Shown: in pieces, positions 6,901 through 14,720 of the stretch | Layout of the letters: the number at the start of each line of letters is the position of its first letter | How positions within the stretch are numbered: the first letter of the stretch is position 1 | Position numbers and translations under genes: made by a program | From: JAHFUI01 sp041485905 | Lineage (GTDB): Bacteria; Acidobacteriota; Vicinamibacteria; Vicinamibacterales; CAVVIG01 | Assembly (NCBI GenBank): GCA_041485905.1 | Contig: JBGPKK010000104.1 | Coordinates: 1 to 15,892 of the forward strand | DNA: 15,892 bases | Direction: 5' to 3' | Notes under the pieces: generated by a model | Databases searched by the model: none | Told to the model about the DNA's origin: nothing | The model's input: the letters and a program-made list of their open reading frames with translations, nothing else

Positions 6901-7344
6901 ATCGCCCCGGTGCTGGGTGGGTTCGATCCCCGCGCGCCGCTCGAAATAGCTTTCGAGAGGCGGAAGGAGCAACAGCACGGCGAGGGTGATCGCCGTGGCG
7001 ATCGTCGCCACCTCGAAGAATCCGGCCCCGGCCGCCATCCCAATGCCCGCGTTCACCCAAATCGTTGCCGCCGTCGTCATGCCGTGCACCGTTTTGCCGC
7101 TTCGAAGGATCGCCCCCGCCCCGAGAAAACCGATGCCCGAGACAAGTTGGGCGGCGATCCGATCGGGCGTTCCGCTGGCGCGGCCGATCTCGATCGACAT
7201 CATGGTGAACAGCGCCGACCCGAGCGCGATGAGGATGTTGGTGCGCAGCCCCGCAGGCTTCTGCCGATATTCGCGCTCCACGCCGATCGCGGCGCCGAGC
7301 GCCGCCGCGAGGAGCAACCGCAGCATTACGTCAAGGGCTGGCAT
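6892..7344 (-). CDS. MgtC/SapB family membrane protein
   Basis: 150 residues with four to five hydrophobic helices. The N-terminal LLLAAALGAAIGVEREYRQKPAGLRTNIL contains the family signature 'G...G.ERe...k.AGlRT', continued by ALGSALFTMMS and by GIGFLGAGAILRSGKTVHGMTTAATIW, an almost canonical MgtC core. It is the short form, lacking the cytoplasmic C-terminal ACT-like domain of Salmonella MgtC. MgtC proteins are linked to growth in low magnesium and, in pathogens, to inhibition of F-type ATP synthase; the role in an environmental bacterium is unclear. Its start lies 15 bp from the lpxD ATG chosen here, with a strong palindrome at the junction. The ATG at 7326 (MLRLLL) is an alternative start closer to many family members. 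The 3' end overlaps the convergent nuclease-like gene. Confidence 0.92.
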   Translation of the reverse strand: MPALDVMLRLLLAAALGAAIGVEREYRQKPAGLRTNILIALGSALFTMMSIEIGRASGTPDRIAAQLVSGIGFLGAGAILRSGKTVHGMTTAATIWVNAGIGMAAGAGFFEVATIATAITLAVLLLLPPLESYFERRAGIEPTQHRGDSV

Positions 7345-7351
7345 ATCAACA

Positions 7352-7379
7352 ATTCGAGGATGTTAGGATATCCTCGAAT
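7352..7379. promoter_or_regulatory. 10-bp perfect inverted repeat at the mgtC/lpxD divergent junction
   Basis: ATTCGAGGAT (7352-7361) and ATCCTCGAAT (7370-7379) are perfect inverted arms around GTTAGGAT. The 28-bp site begins 8 bases beyond the mgtC-like ATG and overlaps the likely start of lpxD. Possible -10 boxes lie in or next to it: AACAAT at 7348-7353 for lpxD and TAACAT (7366-7361, minus) for mgtC. This looks like an operator controlling both genes; an RNA hairpin in the lpxD leader is the alternative. Confidence 0.5.
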
Positions 7380-8439
7380 CGTTTTGAAGCTGCGCGATCT
7401 CGCCGACCGGCTCCAGTGCCGCCTCGAAGGCGCTGCCGACGATGTGGACGTCGTTCGCGTCTCCGGCATCGAGCACGCCGGACCCGGCGATCTGACGTTC
7501 GTGGCGAACGCCCGCTACCACGCGCTCCTGAGCACGACGCGCGCCTCGGCAGTGATCCTCGGCGACCTCGCCGAAGGCGATGCTCCGTGCGCAGTGCTGC
7601 GCAGCGGCAATCCGTACCTGACCTTCGCAAGGGCCGTCAGTTTGTTTCGCCAGCCGACCGCTCCCTCGAAGGGGATCGACCGCCTGAGCTCGATTGCCGC
7701 TGACGCGACTCTGGGAGCGGACGTATCGGTCGGCCCGTTCGTCACCATCGGATCGGGTGCGACCATCGGCGCGCGAACCATCATCTATCCCAACGTCGTC
7801 ATCGGGCCCGGAGCGCGCCTCGGCGACGACTGCGTGGTGCACTCGCAGGTCGCGATTCGAGAAGGCGTGATCGTCGGCAACCGCGTCGTCATTCAGAACG
7901 GCGCCGTGGTCGGCAGCGACGGGTTCGGATACGCGAAGCAGGCTGACGGTTCACACGTGAAGATCCCGCAGCTCGCCGACGTGATCATCGAAGACGATGT
8001 CGAGATCGGCGCGAACACGGCCATCGATCGCCCGGCGGTCGGCGAAACGCGCATTCGCGCGGGAGCAAAAATCGACAACCTGGTGCAGATCGCGCACGGC
8101 GTCTCGATCGGGCGGCACGCGCTCCTGGCGGCGCAAGTCGGGATCGCGGGCAGCACCGTCGTCGAGGACGCCGTCGTGTTGGCGGGCCAGGTGGGCGTCT
8201 CCGGCCACCTGCGCATCGGCAAGGGCGTGGTGGCGACGGCGCAGACTGGCATCCCCAATTCGCTCGCGGACGGTGAGTTCGTCTCGGGCTATCCGGCCAT
8301 CCCGAACCGCGACTGGCTGAAGTCGTCGGCTGTGTTCCGCCAGTTGCCGACGCTGAAGAAGCGAATCGCGCAGCTCGAAGCGCGCATCGCGGAACTCGAG
8401 GAGAAGCTCACCGAATGCCGGACACGCCTGGATCGTTGA
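7360..8439 (+). CDS. lpxD: UDP-3-O-acylglucosamine N-acyltransferase
   Basis: 359 residues from ATG 7360, or 351 from TTG 7384, which would give MKLRDLADRL, close to the E. coli N-terminus. LpxD transfers a hydroxyacyl chain from ACP to the 2-amine of UDP-3-O-acyl-glucosamine, the third step of lipid A synthesis, in the cytoplasm as a trimer. Seen here: an N-terminal uridine-binding domain ending near NPYLTFARAVSLF, a long left-handed beta-helix of hexapeptide repeats (residues about 110-310), catalytic H246 in NLVQIAHGVSIG (E. coli H239; 238 when counted from the TTG), and GSDGFGYAK. The C-terminus (KKRIAQLEARIAELEEKLTE) is a coiled coil. The usual lpxA/fabZ/lpxC neighbours are absent; lpxB lies 4.4 kb downstream. 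The next gene overlaps by 25 bp. The open frame extends upstream into mgtC, but that part is a shadow. Confidence 0.95.
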   Translation: MLGYPRIVLKLRDLADRLQCRLEGAADDVDVVRVSGIEHAGPGDLTFVANARYHALLSTTRASAVILGDLAEGDAPCAVLRSGNPYLTFARAVSLFRQPTAPSKGIDRLSSIAADATLGADVSVGPFVTIGSGATIGARTIIYPNVVIGPGARLGDDCVVHSQVAIREGVIVGNRVVIQNGAVVGSDGFGYAKQADGSHVKIPQLADVIIEDDVEIGANTAIDRPAVGETRIRAGAKIDNLVQIAHGVSIGRHALLAAQVGIAGSTVVEDAVVLAGQVGVSGHLRIGKGVVATAQTGIPNSLADGEFVSGYPAIPNRDWLKSSAVFRQLPTLKKRIAQLEARIAELEEKLTECRTRLDR

Positions 8440-9218
8440 AACGGCACGCGGCCGCCGCCGCGTGCCTCGTCCTTATATTCGCAGCCCGTGCGCTTGCGCA
8501 GTCGCCGGCGCCGGCGCCGCCCGCGCCCGACTTCCTGAGCCGCTTCGATTTTCACCTCGCGGCCAACACCCTCAGAATTGAGGATCAGCGCTTCTCCTGG
8601 GACACGCGCTTTGGCGGTGACCTCGATCTTGTCGACTACGTGAGCGGCCGCGCCTCGATCCTCGTCGACTACGAGGCCGTGCTCGGCGACGAGTTCCGGC
8701 CGTTCGATCCCGACCAGTCGTACTACGTGCTCGAGGCCTCTTCGTCGTACCGCCTGAGCGGGACGGAGCTTGTCGGCTTCTTCCATCACGTGTCCCGTCA
8801 TCTGAGCGATCGGCCGAAACGGTATCCCATCGCGTGGAATGTGGCCGGCGCTCGCGTGCTCCGCCGCTTTGAGTTCGTGGGCCTGACGGTCGACACGCGT
8901 GCGGACGCGGGAGCGATAACCCAGCATTCGTATGTGGATTACACGTGGACGGCGGACCTCGACCTGTGGATTCGTCGTGCGGTCAGCGCACGCGTCGGGG
9001 TGTTCGCGCACGGGTACGGGGAGATGTTCGGCGTTGACGGCACGGTGGGCAACAGAGGATCGCAGACCGGTGGGCGCGCCGAGGCGGGCGTTCGCTTGAA
9101 TGGCAAGGCCGGCGCGATCGAGCTGTTTGCCGGTATCGAGCGAAGAATCGACGCCGATCCAGCGGACTTCCTGCCGCAGCGGTGGGGCATCGCCGGATTT
9201 CGGCTTCTAAGCAAATGA
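8415..9218 (+). CDS. predicted outer-membrane beta-barrel protein
   Basis: 267 residues, not recognised as a named family. A signal peptide (hydrophobic HAAAAACLVLIFAARALA, likely cleaved before Q29) is followed by a short Pro/Ala linker. The rest alternates short polar and aromatic beta-strands (FDFHLAANTLRI, ASILVDYEAVLG, YYVLEASSSYRL, TELVGFFHHVSRH, FVGLTVDTRADAG, RVGVFAHGYGEMF, RAEAGVRL, AIELFAGIERRID) separated by turns. It ends WGIAGFRLLSK, consistent with a last barrel strand. I infer an outer-membrane barrel of perhaps 10-12 strands. The gene overlaps lpxD by 25 bp, and its stop overlaps an ATG at 9215, so it is embedded in the lipid A and protease operon and may serve in envelope assembly or integrity. 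The barrel topology is judged by eye only. Confidence 0.7.
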   Translation: MPDTPGSLKRHAAAAACLVLIFAARALAQSPAPAPPAPDFLSRFDFHLAANTLRIEDQRFSWDTRFGGDLDLVDYVSGRASILVDYEAVLGDEFRPFDPDQSYYVLEASSSYRLSGTELVGFFHHVSRHLSDRPKRYPIAWNVAGARVLRRFEFVGLTVDTRADAGAITQHSYVDYTWTADLDLWIRRAVSARVGVFAHGYGEMFGVDGTVGNRGSQTGGRAEAGVRLNGKAGAIELFAGIERRIDADPADFLPQRWGIAGFRLLSK

Positions 9219-9228
9219 GCCGATGGGG

Positions 9229-9234
9229 GATAAT
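9229..9234 (+). promoter_or_regulatory. candidate -10 box before the first M16 peptidase gene
   Basis: GATAAT, 7 bases before the ATG at 9242. It could give an internal, near-leaderless transcript starting at the peptidase gene, in addition to read-through from lpxD. No convincing -35 element is seen, so this is tentative. Confidence 0.3.
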
Positions 9235-9241
9235 CACCGTT

Positions 9242-10600
9242 ATGGCATCTCGTACTCTACGGACGTGCGCGTCGATCGCGCTGCTCGCAGCCGCCCTGTA
9301 TAGCGCCAGCCCTGCGGTTTCGGCCGCCATCCGCCCCCCGAAGCTCGAGTATCAGGTGACGACGTTGCCCAACGGGTTGACGCTCGTGACCGAGGAAGAC
9401 CATTCGACGCCGATCGCCCACCTGCAGCTCTGGTATCACGTCGGATCGAGGAACGAAAAGCCGGGCCGGACGGGTTTTGCGCACCTCTTCGAGCATCTGA
9501 TGTTCAAGGGATCGAAGAACGTCGACCCCGAAGGCCACACGTCGATGATCGCGTCGATCGGCGGGCAGAGCAACGCCTACACGCAAGACGATGTGACGGT
9601 GTTCTGGGAGACCGTGCCGGCGCAGTACCTGCCGCTCGTTCTGTGGCTCGAGGCCGACCGGATGGCGACGCTCAAGATTGACAAGGACACCTTCACGAAC
9701 GAGCGGGAGGTCGTGAAGGAAGAGCGGCGGATGCGGGTCGACAACCAGCCCTTCGGCCGGCTGTCCGAGATCATTTTCGATCAGGCGTTCACGGTTCATC
9801 CCTACAAGCACGCGACGATCGGCAGCATGACCGATCTCCAAGCGGCGTCAATCGAGGACGTGCGCGATTTCTACAACACCTACTACGTGCCGGAAAACGC
9901 CACGCTCGCGCTGGTCGGCGATTTCGACACGGCCCAGGCCGTGCAACTCGTCACGCAATATCTCGGACGCGTGCCGAAGGCCGAACACCCGGTGCCGCGC
10001 GACGTTCCCAAAGAGCCGCCCACCACGCGTGAGAAGCGAGTCACGCTGGAGGAGCCCTGGCCGCTGCCCGCCGTGGTCGTCGCGTATCACATCACGTACG
10101 ACGGGCACCCCGACTCGTATCCCCTCCACATCGCATCGAAGGTGCTGTCGGACGGGCAGAGCTCGCGGATCTACAAGTCGCTGGTGTACGACAAGGGCAT
10201 CGCGCTCGCCGCGTCGGGAGAAGCGAACATCATCGAAGATCCCAACCTGTTTTACGCGGTCGCGTTCGTGCAGCCGGGGCATCGGCCCGAAGAAGCGGTC
10301 GATGCGCTCATCGTGGAATTCGATAAGTTGAAGGCGGAGCCGATCACGGAGCACGAGCTGCAGCGCGCCAAGAACCAGTTCGCGCGCGACTACATCCTGA
10401 GCCGCGAGTCGAATAAGGACAAGGCGATGATGCTCGCGCACGCGCTCGTCATCCATCACGACATCAAGACGGCGGACGGCGAATTCGATATTTTCGAGTC
10501 GCTCACGGCCGCTGATATTCAGCACGCGGCGCGGACCTATTTCACGCCGGAGAACCGGCTGGTGCTGACCCTGATACCGGCGCGGGAGGGTGGACGATGA
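9242..10600 (+). CDS. M16B zinc peptidase, active subunit
   Basis: 452 residues. A signal peptide (MASRTLRTCASIALLAAALY, cleavage near VSA at 28) indicates a periplasmic enzyme. The inverted zinc motif HxxEH is intact as HLFEH at residues 81-85, and the third ligand E161 (EVVKEERR) lies 76 residues later, as in pitrilysin-type peptidases. The N-terminal YQVTTLPNGLTLVTEEDHS and GFAHLFEHLMFKGSKNV are characteristic of bacterial M16B proteins. A single M16 pair of domains is present, so activity needs a partner subunit, which is the next gene, overlapping by ATGA. An earlier ATG at 9215 overlaps the stop of the barrel gene and would give a nine-residue longer N-terminus; I prefer 9242 because it gives a compact signal peptide. 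The likely role is degradation of small peptides or misfolded envelope proteins. Confidence 0.94.
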   Translation: MASRTLRTCASIALLAAALYSASPAVSAAIRPPKLEYQVTTLPNGLTLVTEEDHSTPIAHLQLWYHVGSRNEKPGRTGFAHLFEHLMFKGSKNVDPEGHTSMIASIGGQSNAYTQDDVTVFWETVPAQYLPLVLWLEADRMATLKIDKDTFTNEREVVKEERRMRVDNQPFGRLSEIIFDQAFTVHPYKHATIGSMTDLQAASIEDVRDFYNTYYVPENATLALVGDFDTAQAVQLVTQYLGRVPKAEHPVPRDVPKEPPTTREKRVTLEEPWPLPAVVVAYHITYDGHPDSYPLHIASKVLSDGQSSRIYKSLVYDKGIALAASGEANIIEDPNLFYAVAFVQPGHRPEEAVDALIVEFDKLKAEPITEHELQRAKNQFARDYILSRESNKDKAMMLAHALVIHHDIKTADGEFDIFESLTAADIQHAARTYFTPENRLVLTLIPAREGGR

Positions 10601-12861
10601 CGGCCACAACGGCACAGCGCGGTGTGCTTCAGGAAATCGCCTTGGCTCTGTGGCTCTGTGGCCTCATCATCTCCGTGTCTCTGGTCGCCCCCGTGCCTCT
10701 GCACGCCCAGGCACGCGCGTGGCCGTCGGAACGACCGCCGCGTCCGCTGCCGGCGCGGGACGTCAAATTCCCGCCCTATCAGATCCAGACGCTGCCCAAC
10801 GGGCTGCAGGTGGTCATTGTGCTCCACCACGAGCAGCCGGCGGTCAGCATGCGCTTGTTGATCCGCGCGGGCAGTGCCGAGGATCCGAAAGGCAAGCTCG
10901 GGCTGGTCCACCAACTCGCGTCTTTGCTGGATCAAGGGACGGAGACCAAATCGGCCGGCGAGCTGGCCGATGCAATCGACTTCATCGGCGGCGCCATGGG
11001 AACGGGCGCGGCCACCGACCTGACCTATCTGAACATGGTCGTGATGAAGGACAGCTTCGAATCCGGTCTTCGGATGCTGTCCGACATGGCGCGGCATCCG
11101 GCGTTTTCGCCGGCGGAAATCGATCGCCAGCGGCAGCAGACACTGTCCGGGCTGCGCGTCAGCATCGAGGATCCCGAGTATGTCGCCGACGCCGTGTTTG
11201 ATCGGCTCGTCTACGGCTTCCATCCGTACGGCATGCCGCACACGGGCACTCCAGAGAGCATCAGCGGGATCACCCGTGATGACCTCGTCGCGTTCCACAA
11301 GAAATATTTCGCGCCCAACAACGCGATTCTCGCGATCGTCGGCGATGTGACGACCGAAGAGGCGTTCGACACCGCGCGGAAAGTATTTGCCGACTGGGAG
11401 CGGAAAGAGATTCCGGTTGAGAAATTCATCGATCCGCCCAACCCCACACGCCGGCTGATCGTCGTCAACAAGCCGGACTCGGTGCAGACCGAGGTGCGCG
11501 TGGGGCACATCGGCATCGCGCGCAAGCATCCGGACTACATGGCGATCAACCTGGCGATCCGCATCCTCGGCGGCGAGGGGAGCAATCGCCTGCACAACGT
11601 GCTGCGCACCCAGCGCGGGTTGACCTACGGCGCGCAGGCCAACATGGACACGCTCAAGGAAACCGGCGACTTCCAGGCGCAGACCAATACGCGGTCGGCG
11701 GCGACCGGCGAGGTGGTCAAGGTGATCTTCGACGAGTTCTGGCGTCTGCAGCGGGATCCCGTGTCCGAGCGCGAGCTCGCGGATGCGAAGGCGTATCTGT
11801 CCGGCAGTTTTCCGCTGACGATCGAAACGCCAGACGCCATCGCTCTACAGGTCCTCAACGTTGTCTTCTATGGGTTGCCGATCGACGATCTGCAGAACTT
11901 CCGTGACCGCGTCAATGCCGTGAACGTGGACGATATCCAACGAGTCGCCCGGGCCTATCTCAGGCCGGATCGCCTCTCCGTTGTGCTTGTCGGAAACGTG
12001 GCGGCGTTCGAGAAAGACTTGAAAGGCGCCGGGTTCAGCAACTACGAGAAGGTGGAGCTCGGCAGCCTGGATCTCACCGCCGCCGATTTCAAACGCGGGA
12101 CGTCGAGGGGAACCGCGGTCCAGCCGCGAGTGCGTCCAATCGCCTATCAGCAGCGATCGCCCGCACCGGGTCCCTCGATTGCGCCCGAGGAGGGCGCCGG
12201 CGCGCGGGCGTTGCTCGATCGCGCGATTGCCGCCAAGGGCGGGCTCGACACGCTGCGCGCGATCCGGAACATGACTGCGCTGACGTCGACCTCGCTGATG
12301 ACGCCGGAAGGCAGCGTGAAGGCCGACGCCACCACGAGCCTCGAGTATCCCAACCACGTGCGGGTCGAAACCAGGCTGCAGGATGTGCGCTCGGTGCAGG
12401 TGTACGACGGCGAGCACGCATGGGTGCGCGATCCGGGAGGCCTGCACGAGGTGCCGGCGCGCGCCCTGCGCGACATGGAGAGCAGCCTGAGGCGCGATGC
12501 GATCTCGTTGCTCCTTGCCGCCCAACGGGGAACCGTGCGTGCGCGACTTCTGCCCGACATCAAAGACGAGGCGGGCAAACTGCACCACGCGCTGGAGATG
12601 TCGGCAACAGACCTCGACCCGGTCGTGCTGTACATCGACCCCGACACGAGCCTCGTCTCGAAACAGACGTACGTCGCGGGCGGAGTCGGCCAGCCGCTGA
12701 TCGAGGAGATTTACAGCGATTACCGCGTGGTAGACGGCGTGCAGTTCGCGTTCGCCGCGACACTGCGTCGGGGCGGCCAGCCGGTGCTGGAACGCCACGT
12801 CACCGGGATCACGGTGAACGCTCCACTCGATCCGGCGCTCTTCAGACGTCCGTCTCCTTGA
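10597..12861 (+). CDS. M16B peptidase-like inactive partner with extra C-terminal domain
   Basis: 754 residues. A signal peptide (hydrophobic EIALALWLCGLIISVSLVAP, cleavage near HAQA) is followed by an M16 domain pair (about 55-490). The zinc motif is lost: the HxxEH position reads H105-Q-L-A-S, with Glu and the second His replaced. R340 and Y344 (QRGLTYGAQ) keep the substrate-binding Arg/Tyr pair typical of the non-zinc subunit of M16B heterodimers. After a Pro-rich linker (about 490-525), residues 530-754 form an added domain with beta-strands such as VRVETRLQDVRSVQVYDGEHA and a C-terminal VDGVQFAFAATL, resembling the LolA/LolB or DUF-type lipoprotein-sorting fold of secreted bacterial proteins. 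That fold call is inference. The start overlaps the active subunit gene by 4 bp, and the stop overlaps lpxB by 4. Confidence 0.9.
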   Translation: MTATTAQRGVLQEIALALWLCGLIISVSLVAPVPLHAQARAWPSERPPRPLPARDVKFPPYQIQTLPNGLQVVIVLHHEQPAVSMRLLIRAGSAEDPKGKLGLVHQLASLLDQGTETKSAGELADAIDFIGGAMGTGAATDLTYLNMVVMKDSFESGLRMLSDMARHPAFSPAEIDRQRQQTLSGLRVSIEDPEYVADAVFDRLVYGFHPYGMPHTGTPESISGITRDDLVAFHKKYFAPNNAILAIVGDVTTEEAFDTARKVFADWERKEIPVEKFIDPPNPTRRLIVVNKPDSVQTEVRVGHIGIARKHPDYMAINLAIRILGGEGSNRLHNVLRTQRGLTYGAQANMDTLKETGDFQAQTNTRSAATGEVVKVIFDEFWRLQRDPVSERELADAKAYLSGSFPLTIETPDAIALQVLNVVFYGLPIDDLQNFRDRVNAVNVDDIQRVARAYLRPDRLSVVLVGNVAAFEKDLKGAGFSNYEKVELGSLDLTAADFKRGTSRGTAVQPRVRPIAYQQRSPAPGPSIAPEEGAGARALLDRAIAAKGGLDTLRAIRNMTALTSTSLMTPEGSVKADATTSLEYPNHVRVETRLQDVRSVQVYDGEHAWVRDPGGLHEVPARALRDMESSLRRDAISLLLAAQRGTVRARLLPDIKDEAGKLHHALEMSATDLDPVVLYIDPDTSLVSKQTYVAGGVGQPLIEEIYSDYRVVDGVQFAFAATLRRGGQPVLERHVTGITVNAPLDPALFRRPSP

Positions 12862-14003
12862 CCCCACGCCTCATGTTGTCGTGCGGCGAGGCCTCCGGCG
12901 ATTTGTACGCCGGTCGGCTGACGCGCGAGCTTCTCGCACTGGATCCGACCATCACGATCAGCGGTCTGGGAGGCCCTCGGTTTGCCGCGGCCGGCGGCGA
13001 GCTGATTGGCGACTATCGCGGCCTGGCGGTCACCGGCCTGATCGAGCCCATCGGCAAGCTGCCGCGCTTTTTCGCGACGCTTCGACGGTTGGTCGACTTT
13101 GCACGGGACGCGCGACCCGACGCGCTGATTGCCGTCGATTTCCCCGACTTCAATTTTCCGCTCGCGCGCCGAATCAAGCGGTTGGGCATTCCGGTCGTCT
13201 ACTACATCAGCCCGCAAATCTGGGCGTGGCGGGCGGGGCGGTTGAAGACGATCCGCGAGATCGCGGATATGGTCCTCGTCATCTTTCCATTCGAGGAGGC
13301 GATCTACCGCGACGGCGGCGTACCCGTCACCTTCGTCGGTCACCCGCTGGTCGATCTTGCGCAGCCGGCGGACAAGCAGACATTTCTCCGGCGCCACCAT
13401 CTGTCGCCCGGGTCGCGGACGGTGGCCATCCTGCCTGGCAGCCGTGCCAATGAAGTGAGTCGGATTCTGCCCGGCCTCGTCGCTGCGGCCCAGCTGGTCC
13501 GCGCCCGCGTCGCCGACGTGCAGTTCATCATCGCGCGCGCGCCAGGACTGCCGGATCGATTGTTCGACCTGCTACGCGGGGATACGATCGCCATCGTCGA
13601 GGGCGAGACCGATGCCATTCTGTCGGCCGCGGACGTCGCGCTGACGGCGTCGGGAACGGCCACCGTACAATGCGCGCTCCACGATACGCCGATGGTCATC
13701 GTGTACCGCGTGTCGCCGCTCACGTATTACCTCGGTCGGCGGCTGGTGACGGTCGATACATTCGGCATGGTAAACCTGATTGCCGGCGAAACGATCGTGC
13801 CCGAGCTCATCCAGGATGCGTTTACGCCGGATGCGGTGGCGAACGAAGCCGTCTCGATGTTGACCGATGCCGCGCGTCACGCCCGGATCAGGGAGGGACT
13901 GGCGCGCGTGCGGCAGCGGCTTGGCGGTCCGGGCGCCAGCCGCCGCGCGGCGGAAGCGGTTCTCAGGGTGATTCGGCCTCACGAGGGCGTAACGAAGGGG
14001 TGA
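12858..14003 (+). CDS. lpxB: lipid-A-disaccharide synthase
   Basis: 381 residues from TTG 12858, almost the E. coli length (382). LpxB is a peripheral inner-membrane GT-B glycosyltransferase (family GT19) that joins UDP-diacylglucosamine and lipid X into lipid A disaccharide-1-phosphate. Seen: SCGEASGDLYAG near the N-terminus, DFPDFNFPLARR, YYISPQIWAWRAGR, FPFEEAIY, FVGHPLVDL, LPGSRANEV and the C-terminal donor-site region TASGTATVQCAL. The TTG forms a TTGA overlap with the stop of the M16 gene and gives MTPRLMLSCGEASGDL, a normal family N-terminus; ATG 12873 would cut into the first strand. The frame remains open far upstream, but that is a shadow of the M16 gene. With lpxD upstream in the same operon this adds a second lipid A step. 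Confidence 0.95.
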   Translation: MTPRLMLSCGEASGDLYAGRLTRELLALDPTITISGLGGPRFAAAGGELIGDYRGLAVTGLIEPIGKLPRFFATLRRLVDFARDARPDALIAVDFPDFNFPLARRIKRLGIPVVYYISPQIWAWRAGRLKTIREIADMVLVIFPFEEAIYRDGGVPVTFVGHPLVDLAQPADKQTFLRRHHLSPGSRTVAILPGSRANEVSRILPGLVAAAQLVRARVADVQFIIARAPGLPDRLFDLLRGDTIAIVEGETDAILSAADVALTASGTATVQCALHDTPMVIVYRVSPLTYYLGRRLVTVDTFGMVNLIAGETIVPELIQDAFTPDAVANEAVSMLTDAARHARIREGLARVRQRLGGPGASRRAAEAVLRVIRPHEGVTKG

Positions 14004-14005
14004 CC

Positions 14006-14383
14006 ATGTCAGCTCCCGACGAAACCGATCGCTTATCGAAGCTGGAAGCGCGCGTCGAAGAGCTCGAAGCCTTGCAGCAGCTCCTGGTGCGGCTGATGTC
14101 GACGACGCGACCGTTGTCGAGCGTGCTCGAACAGTGGGGGGCGACAGAGACGCAGGAGCAGGCGCTGTATCAGCTGCTGGATGAGCTCTGCGAGCGCATG
14201 CGAGGGGCGGAGCGCGACCGGCCGTCGTTCGCGTATTTCGACAAGCGCGTCGGCGAAATCGTTCCGGCGCTGCGCGGCGATCATCAGTTCGTGCAGTTGG
14301 TGATCGATACGCTCAGAGTCGAGCGGCCGGCCTATCGCGCGCTACACGCCTACATGCTCGAGAACCAGTGGCCGTCGTGGTAA
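14006..14383 (+). CDS. small coiled-coil protein of unknown function
   Basis: 125 residues, not recognised. A heptad-like N-terminal helix (TDRLSKLEARVEELEALQQL, about residues 7-26) suggests a coiled coil. The remainder is acidic and helical with FAYFDKRVGEIVPALRGDHQF in the middle, and it ends in NQWPSW. There is no signal peptide or membrane segment, so it is probably cytoplasmic. The ATG lies two bases after the lpxB stop and is preceded by AAGGGG (13995-14000), a good Shine-Dalgarno with 5-base spacing and one of the few clear ones in the window. It ends the lpxD-lpxB operon; a perfect hairpin 70 bp downstream may mark the operon end. Use of codons matches the operon, so it is likely a real gene. 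Confidence 0.75.
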   Translation: MSAPDETDRLSKLEARVEELEALQQLLVRLMSTTRPLSSVLEQWGATETQEQALYQLLDELCERMRGAERDRPSFAYFDKRVGEIVPALRGDHQFVQLVIDTLRVERPAYRALHAYMLENQWPSW

Positions 14384-14400
14384 GGCCAGGCGGAAATTCG

Positions 14401-14428
14401 AAGTTCAAAGTGCAAAGTTCAAAGTAAG
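14401..14428 (+). repeat. heptamer tandem repeat tract, left copy
   Basis: Four 7-base units in a row: AAGTTCA, AAGTGCA, AAGTTCA, AAGTAAG. A related tract lies in opposite orientation at 15149-15173. Bases 14407-14425 match the reverse complement of 15153-15171 at 18 of 19 positions. Short heptamer tandem repeats between genes are known in several bacterial groups; the function is unknown. Confidence 0.65.
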
Positions 14429-14449
14429 TGGAAAGTTTTCCTGATCGGT

Positions 14450-14474
14450 GTAGGGGACGGTCTTCAGACCGTCC
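14450..14474 (+). repeat. dispersed palindromic repeat, copy C
   Basis: GTAGG followed by a perfect 8-bp stem GGACGGTC / GACCGTCC around a TTCA loop (stem-loop 14455-14474). It shares the GTAGG flank and 4-base loop with copies A and B. It could also act as a transcription terminator for the lpxD-lpxB operon, although no T-tract follows. Confidence 0.6.
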
Positions 14475-14720
14475 AGTCGTACGTAGTGTCCGGCTTTAGC
14501 GCGTCTCGCCGCGACGTTCCTTTGTTCCCGTTTTTTCGACTTCCAGCCGGGATCGAGTGATGGCATGGTTAGGCTCGCGAAACACGCGCAATCCATCGAC
14601 CAGCCGGCTGCGGCGCCTATTTTCATTCTTCGCCAAGCGCTCATACCGGCGGCCAACGTTCCCACAACGTTGTGCGCGCGAGCCGCGTTCGAAGCCTTGG
14701 CTGCATAGCGACGAGAGCGA

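Noticed and set aside
6910..7359. Upstream extension of the lpxD frame
   Set aside because: It is antisense to the mgtC-like gene, has no LpxD similarity, and homology begins only near residue KLRDLADRL.
9848..10615. 255-codon minus-strand frame opposite the M16 peptidase
   Set aside because: Shadow frame; the plus strand encodes a full M16 protein with intact HxxEH.
12420..12857. Upstream extension of the lpxB frame
   Set aside because: It overlaps the well-supported M16 partner gene and its translation is Arg-rich and unstructured; LpxB similarity starts at TPRLMLSCGEASGDL.
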